A stretch of DNA of 64,000 nt from Gracilariopsis chorda (lineage: Eukaryota > Rhodophyta > Florideophyceae > Gracilariales > Gracilariaceae), in contig NBIV01000185.1 in the NCBI GenBank assembly GCA_003194525.1, positions 1-64,000 of the forward strand, read 5' to 3'. A program made the translations under genes and the position numbers. Below, piece by piece: positions 53,957 to 64,000 of the stretch (positions are counted from its first letter, which is position 1; each line of letters begins with the position of its first letter). The notes beneath the pieces are model-generated. The model was not told the DNA's origin. It was given only the letters and a program-made list of their open reading frames with translations, and did not search any database.

Positions 53957-54340
53957 GCATCCAAACCAAAGAACGGAGCGGTAAGGAAAAACACCTCAGG
54001 CAAGAGGGCTAGAATTTCCCCAAGACAGCCGGCCGCAGTATCCAAAACCCAAACTTGTGAACAGAAACCACAAAGGAGGGCAAAACCCCCGCAGCGGTAC
54101 AACAATAACGTGAATCTCGAAGACACGCTTGGGGCCAGACACAACAGACCCACATACAGAAATGTGGTCGAGCAGGTTCCGTCAAGATCTCAGCTTGACC
54201 TTCTGTTCAACGACAAAGCGTGTAAACAAGCGATGAATTCTCTGAATACCACATCGCTAATAACTGATCAGGTTGCACTTGTGCCGTCTTCTATTGTGCA
54301 GGCTTATCTCTGCATTGTCCGGAGGCCAACGCGTCCCTGT
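53957..54340 (+). pseudogene. Decayed paralogue, 3' part (unit 3)
   Basis: Resumes exactly at the GCATC duplication. Includes NVVEQVPSRSQLDLLFND. A stop present in units 1 and 2 (TGA at 31140 and 39938) reads TGT here (54338), so an open frame runs from inside the LTR (53741) to 54499; I regard that as chance. Confidence 0.7.
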
Positions 54341-56908
54341 AATGTTTGCAGGGAATGTTTACGAATACCACTACCTTTGCCGCCACGCCATTTAGACTTG
54401 ATGCTTTGCGTTATTCTGCCCTCCCACAGCCGCACGTGTTGGCCTTGGAAATTCACGTTGCCTTCTTTCCTCCTTCGTGAGGTTTTGAAGCCCTTCTGAC
54501 ATTCCATTCGGTAATCCAGCTCTGAATCTCGATAGTAGATTGCTTGCAGCGATATTTTTGAATGCTACGAGCCTTCTAGACCTGAGATAAGAGTTTGATT
54601 TGACAAAGGGCTTGTGGCTGAGGGTGCAGTTGCATCTTCTTCGGTTCCCCAAGTAACACTTTGACAGGTATGGAAGGCGTGTCAACCCGTTTTCTGAGCG
54701 CTTTTGGGAACGCCCTTATGCATTGACATCTGTTTCACTTTGGGTACGAACATCAACGCCAACTGCGCAGGCACAGTTCCCAACGGGGCTTGAGGTTTCT
54801 CAATCTATGACATATCCTGTTCTTTAAGTTGCTCGTGCCAACAATCGTTACTACACCTTCAGACCGTCGAAACACAAGCCAACCGGCCAATCCGTATCAG
54901 AGGGCAGTAAATCGTGTGGAAGAGAAGGTGAAATAATCATCGACTTCCCCAAGCGAAACATCGACGAAGAAACCCAGAATTCCGATGGCCTGGAAGAACG
55001 TTGTTGGTCATCTCGTTGCAAAACGGTTCACAGTTGGGGGCGATACAAAGCTAGTATTCTTACAGATCACTGCTGCGTTCCTGTAAAGACTCAGTTCATG
55101 TATGGTGAATTACGAGATGGAATGGGAAGTGCAGTTAACATTTGTACGTCACTTGTCATCAGCACACGATCACCAGGGGCAGAACGTCATGCGCTGTCAG
55201 GAGTTGTACCCGTGTTCGACCGTGCCAAGAGAGAGAAGCGAAAATGGTTGGTATCGAGGCCTGTTCTCCGCAAGAGACCGACAACAAACAACAGCAGTAT
55301 CCATCAGGAGTACAGACAGCGAAAAACGCCAATGCGCATGCACTTCGTGTATCACAGACCACGCTGCTTGTTTTGCTTCCATTAGAGATGTGTAGCACCC
55401 GCTGTTCGCAATATGTGGTGCATAGGGCACAGAGAAAGTACTCTGACCGTACCGTTACGTTGCAGTAGAGAAGTAGACTCCCCACTGGATTCGTCGCACC
55501 AAATGCTCAGTACAAGCCCGATGTTCACTTTCAGCTTACTCTCTTCTACAGCACAAATGCAACGGATCAATGTGTAACCCTCTACCCTGCAAGTGCTTTC
55601 CGTAAACTACGTACATACCCTTCCAATGGGCCTGCCTCTCCAGCAGATATGAGACAGAACCCTATCATTCAGCAGAACACAATATGGCTTACAACACAGG
55701 TGCCAGCGGTCAATGTACTGCTTGTTCTTTCTTTTAAATCCACCTCCACAAGCAATCTGAAACGAATCCGCAATCTGTCCCCTGAACCTGCACAGTATTA
55801 GCTACTTTAGTGTTCAACTTCTCGAATTCGTTTCCAAACAACCGTCTAATTTGTCCAATTCGTTTCCAGACAACCGGCCATTTTCTCCAATTCGTATCCA
55901 AACAAGAGGCGAAAAGCCTCCAGCAAGCTATTTTCAATCTGTCTGCTGTCTCTCCCCACGTGGTTTACAGACAAATTGCCCAGAGGATGAACAACACTGC
56001 TTACAACGTATCTTTGAAAGACCGATATCTACATGCACTCTCAGTCACGACATGCCCACCATCAACTCATCGCATTAGCTTATTCGAACTATCCATCTGT
56101 AGCGGTGAAGAAGATGATGTGTTAATGCAAGTCATCAAGTTCTGCGCTGGACATTCTGTTTGCAAAGATTGATGCCTTAAGCAGCTACGCAAAACCTTGA
56201 CCTTGCTTTTTTCTCTCTGCTCTTCCGAACGAGTACTTCACATTGCTCAGAGAACGCGTGTTGCTGCTCTATAGCTTTGTTCCGGAAGAGCTCTTAGGGG
56301 ATCCCCTGTTGCGGTTTTTTAATCATCCACCCTACCCACTGGAGCAGCTCTTTGTCCTAAAGGGATACTTGCATCAAGTTCCACTGAAATAAATGCTACG
56401 CCAAGTTTCCACCTGGTAGCTACTCTACAAAATTCAGTAAAGAGTTGCGCGGACAAGGAGCTGCGATGCATAAACAGCTCAAGAATGGCGTCTCACTTCT
56501 ACACGACGCCCGACGTGTCGATACCATTCGTTTGGGATGCCCACGATTGCAGCGAAAGCAATAGCGGCCACGTCACGCTGAGACATTTCGTACCTGTCCA
56601 GTGTTATGTCACGGTCATGAAAGCGTATAATATATCCAAACGCCACAACTCTTTTATACCGAACCCCTCTCACATCTGATCTTTGATGGCGAAACTGGAT
56701 GAATCCATGGGAATTGAAACCAGTTTTCTTTTCAATTCAAAAAGATACCAAGTTGCTGAGATGTATACGAGGATACTGTCGGTACTCATTTAATTCCAAA
56801 CCCACCCCGCTCCGTAAGAATAGATTTCCCTCTCGTCATTTCTAAATGCTTTCCAATTTGTCAGCCACGTACTCGATGCAGCATGACTTGAATGCCTACA
56901 GGCTCCAG
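54341..56908. other. Unit interior (unit 3)
   Basis: Equivalent of 31143-33710; no supported gene. Contains the 32-bp triplicate at 55821-55916. Confidence 0.4.
55821..55916 (+). repeat. Three tandem 32-bp repeats (unit 3)
   Basis: Copy of 32623-32718. Confidence 0.75.
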
Positions 56909-57105
56909 TGTTAGTCTGAACTGATTGACGGGTAACGTTGGTCAACTCTCTTCCGGTGAGCACGGCATGATCTGCTATTCTTGCGCAAATCTCTTTGAAC
57001 ACATTTGGCCAAGACAATTCTCTTTTACGATTCTCTGTATCTCGCATTGTTCCTACAGTGTACTTTGGTTAGAACCGTATTGTGTCTTTACTTGAAAAGA
57101 ATTCA

Positions 57106-59466
57106 ATGGATGCAAGCGCGGGAATGAATCCGACCACTGAGAGCGAGGCAGCCAATCTTGTCTCTCTCTCGGAGCAGAACAAAGAGGATGTGAAGCTTCC
57201 GAGCCCAGAGGACATCTTTTTGCAGAAGATGATGTCTAATGTCTCGCAAAACATGGATTTGCCAGGGAAGTTGCACTTTGATCCAGTCGCAGATATCCAG
57301 GAGCTCGAGCGTCAACAATCGATTATGCGGGTTTCGGAAGGCAGAAAGAAGAGCTTGGCAGCCCCAGATAAGAACAATGTTTCTGAATCTCTCACCCAGA
57401 ATCATGGATCAGAACAGAGTTTAAAGAAACCCGTGGGAACCAGCTGCGCTGTCAGGAATGCGAACACTCAGACCAAGATAAACGAAAGTAGTCAAGACAA
57501 GCATGGCAGTACAACCATGTCGAATGATCCTCAAGATTCTGACGCAGTTACACTTGCAAACCTCCAATTCTTGAAAGGATTTCTGGATGACAACGGGAAC
57601 GTGAGATCCAAAAACCAAGCACAACTCACGAATCCAGGTCACGCAAACAAACCTCCAAGATATTCAGCACGAAGCTTGCAGAAAAAGGACTCCAGAAAGG
57701 GGTCCTCACTCAATCATCCAAGAAAACCGTCGGGGATTTCCAAACCCAGAGGAAATGAGAAGCGGCAAGAGAGGGGTGCACCAATCCCGGGGACACACAA
57801 CAATAACTTAAATCCCAAGAACACACATACACATAGGGCCGGAAAGAACAGGTGTATAGACCGCAATGTGGTCGAGCAGGTTCCGTCACGAGGCCAGATT
57901 GCCCTTCTACTTAATGATGGTGCGTATGAACAAGCCATGAAGTTCCTAGATACTAAATGGCTCTCAAATGGGCACGCTGCAGCTGGACCACCTTCGAACG
58001 TGCAAGCTCGACCTATACCAGCTGCTGCACCAGACGCAGCAAAGCGTGAAGTGGCAGGATTATGGAACGATATCGGAACCGCTATTCCGATAGTGAATAA
58101 TCGCAGATTGAATTCTTGTCCGACCCAATCATGGGCGCCCCCCCCAGCCCAACATGTTGCATCAAGGCCTTTGGAGACCAGTGACGATTCTGGTCCACAT
58201 TACGTACAAAATCCATCCTTTCGTGCAGTGTCGGCCTTGATGAACGATGAAGTTTACGACAGCGCAATGAGAGCCTTCGAAACTCTCCAATCAACAGCAT
58301 GGAGAAATGCAAGTGTTAAATGTCGAAACGGAAGGCAGAATGCCCACAAAGCACAAGCGCGCTCAACTGAGACCCCTTCAAAGAGGATTGGGATACCGAA
58401 AAGCCGCAAACAAGTCCGTCGTTCTTCATTTTTTTGCGAGTCCGCAGGTGCCGGTAGTACAAAACCTGCTGCTCGCGCATCTCATGGAATCCGTACAAAG
58501 CCGCCTTCAGTAGACCGAACGCGTTCAACGCCACAAGCTCAGTCGGTTCGTAGCAGGTTACATCGGCCGCTTGTTAATAACGAAAGGTATCATCCCGAAT
58601 TGCAATCTGCTAGCAACTTTCATGCAACTGGAATTCGTGCGACTCAACCTTCGCTAACATATCCCACTCAGCCTCGCCACTCCCATGTCTCTCAAGCACT
58701 CCATCTGGCACCGGGAATGGAGGCAGCCTCTACACCATATGCTTGTCTTCGAAGCACGACTGTCGGGCATCCTTCGGCATCAAACGGTCAACACAACATC
58801 GCTTTTCCAGCCCAGTCATTTATTCCTTGCAATACAATAGCAACGGGTCAATATGCGCAGTCCACAAACATACCCACCACACACTTTTATCACACTGTAC
58901 CTCATCTGTCTTCTTTCAATACTGGTCACGAGCCTATTCTTCAGTTTAATAATACTATTCCTTCCACCTCGGCTGGAACTGATCGATATGTCCAAAACTC
59001 TCCATACCTCCCCGTACCGAACTACCAGCAGCCTCTCCACAATGTGAGTGCAATTGCTGCAAATCAACATTACAATCGAGCCATTGATACGAATCTCATT
59101 CCAGCTTACAATGCAACTGACAGCGCTCAAAACGCGCAGACTCTGCAAGCTGCATCTACAACAAACTACCGTTGGCGTCAAGAGTACGAACAAACTGTGC
59201 CAAACGTGACGTTGCCTACGGTTCCGGCACATATACCACTCGATCGGATTGCTCAGATGAATCAAAGCGCTACTCAGCATATATCTAGTGGCAATCGACT
59301 TGCATGGGCAGATCAAAACAAAGCCACAGCAAACTCACCACCACCCGTGCCCGACCTGCATGCATTTCTTACAAACTTGCAACAGAGTCCACAAACTACC
59401 GGCAGCATTCCTGCCGCTCAAACACAACAAGCCGCGAATGCTTACAAACCACACCAACGTGGTTAG
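57106..59466 (+). CDS. Array gene, 786-residue protein (copy 3)
   Basis: Same as copy 1 except for two residues in the disordered C-terminal half: Pro to Ser in SHV(P/S)QALH and Gln to Pro in QNS(Q/P)YLPV. The frame is intact despite the retroelement upstream at 48361-53956; its promoter blocks (56909-56922 and 57055 onwards) are untouched. Confidence 0.75.
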   Translation: MDASAGMNPTTESEAANLVSLSEQNKEDVKLPSPEDIFLQKMMSNVSQNMDLPGKLHFDPVADIQELERQQSIMRVSEGRKKSLAAPDKNNVSESLTQNHGSEQSLKKPVGTSCAVRNANTQTKINESSQDKHGSTTMSNDPQDSDAVTLANLQFLKGFLDDNGNVRSKNQAQLTNPGHANKPPRYSARSLQKKDSRKGSSLNHPRKPSGISKPRGNEKRQERGAPIPGTHNNNLNPKNTHTHRAGKNRCIDRNVVEQVPSRGQIALLLNDGAYEQAMKFLDTKWLSNGHAAAGPPSNVQARPIPAAAPDAAKREVAGLWNDIGTAIPIVNNRRLNSCPTQSWAPPPAQHVASRPLETSDDSGPHYVQNPSFRAVSALMNDEVYDSAMRAFETLQSTAWRNASVKCRNGRQNAHKAQARSTETPSKRIGIPKSRKQVRRSSFFCESAGAGSTKPAARASHGIRTKPPSVDRTRSTPQAQSVRSRLHRPLVNNERYHPELQSASNFHATGIRATQPSLTYPTQPRHSHVSQALHLAPGMEAASTPYACLRSTTVGHPSASNGQHNIAFPAQSFIPCNTIATGQYAQSTNIPTTHFYHTVPHLSSFNTGHEPILQFNNTIPSTSAGTDRYVQNSPYLPVPNYQQPLHNVSAIAANQHYNRAIDTNLIPAYNATDSAQNAQTLQAASTTNYRWRQEYEQTVPNVTLPTVPAHIPLDRIAQMNQSATQHISSGNRLAWADQNKATANSPPPVPDLHAFLTNLQQSPQTTGSIPAAQTQQAANAYKPHQRG

Positions 59467-61057
59467 AACATTGGTTCGCAACCAGTTGCCGCTGCATTTA
59501 CGTCAATAGCACTAATTGCAACTGCGCGTGAAAACGGCTCACCGCCGATAAACACGTATCGTGTAATCTCGGTGCTGAGCAAAATCAGGACCACGAATGA
59601 ATCCACTACTACGAAAATCGAGACTTGTACGTGTGACGTGCTTAAGAGTATAGGAGCGCGTGCGAAGACCTTTTGGAGGCAGATACTGCAAAGCAATTTG
59701 TAAAGCACTAACACGAAACTGCGGAGTATCCATGAACACGGACAATGTCCCAAGCGATGTTTGACGTGGTGTAGTAGAGTGACATCTGTGTGTTGGTCGC
59801 TCAGTGTCTTTGTGGTTGCATCGAAATGAGTTCATTGGAATTTCAAGGAACGCAGAAGATGAGTTTTTTCCGTACTGAAGTAGGCGGGATGCTAGATCGC
59901 ACTGGCGGATGATCACTTGGCATCTGCCAGCACAGGATAAGAGGTTCTAGCTCCTGGTCTACGATGGCGGCGACCGTTCTCCCTCGACAATCATCGCCGC
60001 CGGCGCGTCTTCTAGGGGTTCCGCGTTCTTGCCATATACGCATTTGTGTTCCCGCCCTCCCCTTCCCGTAGAAGCAGTGAGGCCTTCTGAGACTCACTGA
60101 ACGCGTCAGACTGTTGCCTTTCGGTGCAGCAGAGCACATGGCTCTTGCCGCCCTGTGTATCCGACAGTACCCAAACAATAAGATCTACCATTGAGCGATA
60201 AGGAAGGAGCACAATAAAATGGCTGATTTGTGCAACATGCACAACTCTGAAGCGAATCTTGCGGCTGCTTAGACACATTTGTTGTAGAACTTATGTACAG
60301 GTATATTTCGGATCATGGCCGTTTTCCCGCGCCCGTATGTTATCGGTTCACGACGGCAGGCTAAGGGTTATCAAAGGATACCGTCCGGTAAGCTACTTTC
60401 GTACCTTGGGTACGTTGGAAGTTAAATCTGGAACCACTCGTGAAGCTTCTCAGGGAGATCACTGGGCTTACACCCTTCCAAAAAAAGTTGAAAATCTCAT
60501 GGCATTGTGTTGAACGACTGTGAAGTAACATACAGTGATGACACCCATTGAAGTCTGTAACATGTCGCAGATTTGTCAGAGCTATGCGTCTGCGTGACCC
60601 GCCGGACCAGCGTAACGATGTACCGTTTGAAGAGAACAGCTTCGGGTTACGAGATTAGGGATTCCCCTTACACGCTTCCCTTGATAATATGTGAGTAAAT
60701 AACCGAGAAGAAGGCCACATGCTCGCAGTCTGTCAATGAAGAGACACCCGTCACCTCCCAAATTCAGAAAGTTGTAGCCGCTTTTTAGTAAAAGACAAAA
60801 GAACGAATAACCGAAAACAATTCGGTAGCTTTTTCGATTACAATCAAATGAAAGAGCTTCGATAAAAGCTAGAAAACTGCTGACACGTAACCACTTTGGT
60901 ACTTCACCAATACCAGCTGAGCTCATTTTCTAGCTGATGCTTTCCAGTTGTACTTGTACACGTTCAAGAATAACTATTATTCAAGAATAAACACACAATT
61001 GAATGCAAAGATTCCAAAAAAAAGCTCTTCTTCGACTAGCTGGGGGTTCAAATACCG

Positions 61058-62178
61058 TGTCGGAATCGATTGCAGCCGGGCGGGGGTTGGTGCATCAGCC
61101 CCCGCCCAGTGGGAAGCTCAGCGAGGATGGGTGCGGGAGTTGGGGGTTCGATTCCCAGGGAGTGGAAAGCCGTAAACTGCACTCATCACTCGCTTGGAAT
61201 TGGAAATTGGAAGTAGGGTTGGGGAGTAGCGACCCCGGTCCTTGGATACGGGGCACTGATCCCCCCGGTCCTAAAAGAAGATGACGAGAAGATGAAGAGG
61301 GTTGGGGAGTGGTGACCCCAGTCCTAGGATACGGGGCATTGATACCCCCGGTCCTGAACGGAAGATGGGGCTTGGGGGGTTGGTGCCCCCAGTCCTTGGA
61401 GTACCGAGGGAGTGGCGCCCCTCGGATCCTAAATTTTGTTTTTTGTAAAAATCATTTCATTCTTTATGCGGACAATGCTCATGTCATTTCTACATTGAAG
61501 ATGCTGGAAAGATTGCGGCCATTGCCACCTCCACGTTGAAGATTCTCTCACAGTCGATACCAAGAGTAGTAAAAACACCAAGCTTTATACATTGATAAAA
61601 AACCTTTCCGTCACTTTATTTGTAATGTAGTGTATAACAGCCGTAACGCGCTAAGACGCTGCTTAACGTCCATGTCAATCACGTTACTGAACCTGCACAA
61701 AACATTAATGCCTCATCCACTCGCCATACCGAACGCGTCCTGTATGTGAAAGTGGTACCGAAAGTGGTCCATTCTCAATAGTAGATGGGGAATGAAACCA
61801 AGCCCTTCTTTATCATTTCTTTCTCAAAACGATATACAAAGATATAAAAATGTATTGCTTTTAATTGCAAACCCAATATTTTATTAGCTAGTGAGCAGTC
61901 ATCCTCTCGTCGTTCCTGTAATACCTTGAAATTTACCGCCGTACCACCAGTAATCCATGCATTATGACTTGAAAGCCAACAGTTCCATTGTTAGTCTGAA
62001 CTAATTCGCAGGCGATGCAATTCAAGCACCACATACAACAAGTCACCATCTTCATCTTCAGCTGAACAACACATGACCCGCGTCACTTGTACACATGCAT
62101 TTGAGCCCATTACATCCGACCAGTTTTACCACTACAGAGTACTTCGGTTTGCGACGTTGCGCATTTGTGTTTCACAAG
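61058..62178 (+). repeat. Array unit 4, partial (1.1 kb)
   Basis: Only the first 1.12 kb of the unit, ending just before the paralogue's ATG position; after ACAAGG the sequence departs from the other units. Confidence 0.88.
61078..61155 (+). ncRNA. Hairpin plus tRNA-like A-box/B-box segment (copy 4)
   Basis: Same as copy 1; B box at 61145-61155. Downstream GTCGAAAG has become GTGGAAAG. Confidence 0.45.
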
Positions 62179-63189
62179 GTCTAGCGGTGTTTTGGCAATC
62201 AGCTACTCGAAGATACTGCAAATCATTGCCTTAGAATGAAAAGCATTTCAGCTTTGGCCATGGAAAGAAACTTTTTGGCCACGCAATAGATCGCGTTGGA
62301 CACGCAATGCAACTGATGATTTTGTTCTAGCTTGTAGAAGAAAGCTTTTCCACGTTCAAAAACATTGAAGCGGTATAAAACCCGCTTATGAATTCAATAT
62401 CAGTAAACTTTGGGGCCATCAAACTTTTCAACATACATCATCTTCGCACCTATACGGCCAACTTGCTCACATTGATCACTAGGAACTTGATTGTATCGCA
62501 CAGTACTTTGATCTACCAGAGTGCGTGCATTGACTTTCAACTTACATCATCTTTGCGCCTATATGTAACACAGAAGACAGCTTACAAGCCAAGTCACGCC
62601 TGATCACCGTGATCGACTTGTAGCTTTCATGTTCACAGATAGTACCTAGCTTGTAGCGTAGCAATAGAAATCTCTAGACCGCTACAAGATCTGTATAGAA
62701 TGGGCGTCAGCCGACCTTCGCTTCCATGTGGAGGAGGTCAGACTTCATTCACCATCACTACTTTACACTATGCAGCCAAATTGCTCACATTGATCACTAG
62801 GATACTTGGTTGTATCGCAAAGTACTTTGATCTACCAGGTTGCGTGCATTGACTACTTCATCACCAGCACTGATGACCACAAAACGGAATAAAAACAAAC
62901 CTGACTACGTTAAAAAACAACCATCTGCTTTATCGTTCTCACCAATCACCCAACGTTTCCATGTAAGAGAGTAATGACAATCAATCTTCACGTTTTCCTC
63001 TCTCTGTGCAATGATGAAGCTTCGCGTTTCTATCATTTTCAGGCAAACTAGCGTAGCTTATATAGAGGTGTTTGTTGTCGCTCTATGTTTGAATCGGATT
63101 CAAACATATGACTTTGTAACAAACGGTCGCTACGTAATAACAATTAATGGGTGTCGCGTAATACTATATTACATTCAACCTCTCTTTCG
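62179..63189. other. AT-rich non-coding region after the array
   Basis: No gene. Contains a direct repeat of about 81 bp (next entry) and a shorter internal one: CATCATCTTCGCACCTATA near 62436 and CATCATCTTTGCGCCTATA near 62545. Confidence 0.5.
62454..62853 (+). repeat. Pair of diverged direct repeats, about 81 bp each
   Basis: 62454-62534 and 62772-62853 share TTGCTCACATTGATCACTAG, AGTACTTTGATCTACCAG and TGCGTGCATTGACT in the same order. Probably remnants of an older repeat element. Confidence 0.65.
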
Positions 63190-64000
63190 AATCAGACGTC
63201 CTCGTTGATTCCTCATACGCGCGGATGAGATCCTTGCAGTTCATTAACTCGCTTTTTGCCATCCAAATAGCTTCTTTGTTTGTATCATTTTTGAATTGTA
63301 CCAAGTAGTAGACCTTTCAGCGTGACTTCTTCTTATCTAGAATTTCTTGGACTTCTTGTTCCAGATTGCCTTCGGAATCAATTACTACCGACAAAGCAGT
63401 GTTGTCTTTTTCTGCCCTCAAATACTTCTTCAGCTTCGTAACGTGAAAAACTTGGTGCATTAGTTTCATCGTAGGAGGACGCTTTACTTGGTAAGGCACT
63501 GGACCCATCACTTCAGTACCTGATAAAGGACCGACAAACTTCGGTCTCCATTCCTTTGGCAAAGCCGAGCGAGATGATAGATTCATGCCAGCAACATCCA
63601 ACATCACTAAGACCCCAACTTAGAAGCATACGTGTCTTCTCTTCTGATTAGCGTAGTAGATTTGTTGTGTTTTTGCATCGAAAAGGTTATCTCGGGCTAT
63701 TAAATTCAACCTCTCTCGTCGTTTTAGAAGGTTCACTGCTGTTTCACAATTTGAAACAGTACCCGGTGTTCTCGCCAATTCAGACTGAGAAACATATCTC
63801 AGATCGACTTCAAATGCAGTTAGCTTCATGTTTTTGTGTTTGTTGGCGTTTTACTCAAACGCCAGGTCACTGAGGAACAAATCTCATTTCTTTGGCTTTT
63901 TCTGAATGATATGACGTAGCATCGGGCTCAAAATTCGAATAGTATTCTCACTCTGATCATCGGTATGTAGATGTTTTTTGCTTGCCATATTTTTCTTAAT
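63190..64000 (-). pseudogene. Decayed Ty3/gypsy chromovirus pol fragment, runs off the window
   Basis: Reading down the minus strand from 64000: an integrase core end (TDDQSENTIRILSPMLRH) with in-frame stops, then LTAFEVDLRYVSQSELARTP and a helical linker LNLIARDNLFDAKTQQ. After a stop comes the C-terminal domain (EWRPKFVGPLSGTEVMGPVP, QVFHVTKLKKYL). Last is a chromodomain split by TGA at 63317 (VQEILDKKKSR, then VYYLVQFKNDTNKEAIWMA). Domain order is that of chromoviruses, but the sequence is quite different from the element at 48361, so this is another family. Confidence 0.8.

Larger units (their letters stand above)
46656..61057 (+). repeat. Array unit 3, interrupted by a chromovirus
   Basis: Same content as units 1 and 2 but split by the element at 48361-53956, which lies inside the decayed paralogue. 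It carries more private base changes than units 1 and 2, including two amino-acid changes in the 786-residue protein. Confidence 0.9.
29052..62178 (+). repeat. Tandem array of an 8.8-kb unit, 3 full copies plus a partial fourth
   Basis: Successive units start (TGTCGGAATCG) at 29060, 37857, 46656 and 61058; spacings are 8797, 8799 and 14402 bp, the last including a 5.6-kb retroelement. Copies differ by only scattered single bases and one-base homopolymer changes. The fourth copy stops at about 62178, inside the 5' end of the decayed paralogue. The left boundary shares the short word AAATACCG with internal junctions. Each unit holds one intact 786-codon gene, its decayed paralogue and a tRNA-like segment. 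Best explained by recent unequal exchange; an assembly effect cannot be excluded by reading alone. Confidence 0.93.

Overview
The window looks like nuclear DNA from a eukaryote with compact, mostly intronless genes. The evidence is single-exon reading frames for an Fcf2-type pre-rRNA processing factor, a TMEM198-like seven-pass membrane protein and an NB-ARC/WD40 protein, interleaved with a PIF/Harbinger DNA transposon and Ty3/gypsy chromoviruses. There are no operons or Shine-Dalgarno-led clusters. My best guess is a florideophyte red alga such as Chondrus crispus. This rests on gene style and family resemblance, not on a database search, so treat it as a moderate-confidence inference.

Layout. 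138-5273 is a decayed two-gene Harbinger element: a DDE transposase pseudogene on + and a Myb-like DNA-binding pseudogene on -, bounded by 37-bp inverted repeats and a TA target duplication. 5808-9572 is a large NLR-like gene with a helical N-terminus, an NB-ARC ATPase, a linker and a WD40 propeller. Seven of its blades are 129-bp repeats whose DNA differs almost only in five codons. 10797-11702 (+) and 14146-15135 (-) encode secreted cysteine-rich proteins. 15838-17316 and 18814-20277 are tandem paralogues of a two-pass membrane protein with a large ectodomain, and a decayed third copy lies at 22857-23285. Between and after these come an orphan membrane protein (20928-22679, -), a TMEM198-like protein (23829-24830, +), Fcf2 (24970-25605, -) and an orphan basic protein (26563-27972, -).

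29052-62178 is a tandem array of an 8.8-kb unit: three full copies and a 1.1-kb partial fourth, almost identical to one another. Each unit carries one intact gene for a 786-residue low-complexity protein of unknown function, an upstream decayed paralogue of that gene with its matching promoter, and a 1.1-kb segment holding a tRNA-like A-box/B-box sequence beside a 12-bp hairpin. The third unit is interrupted by a complete chromovirus (48361-53956, - strand, 445-bp LTRs, target duplication GCATC). Its gag-pol frame is continuous except for three in-frame stops. The window ends with a second, more decayed chromovirus fragment (63190-64000, -).

The most interesting items are the NLR gene with homogenised but hypervariable WD40 repeats, which resembles fungal recognition receptors such as HET-D/E, and the recently amplified array of an undescribed gene. 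Genes adjacent here do not form an evident pathway.
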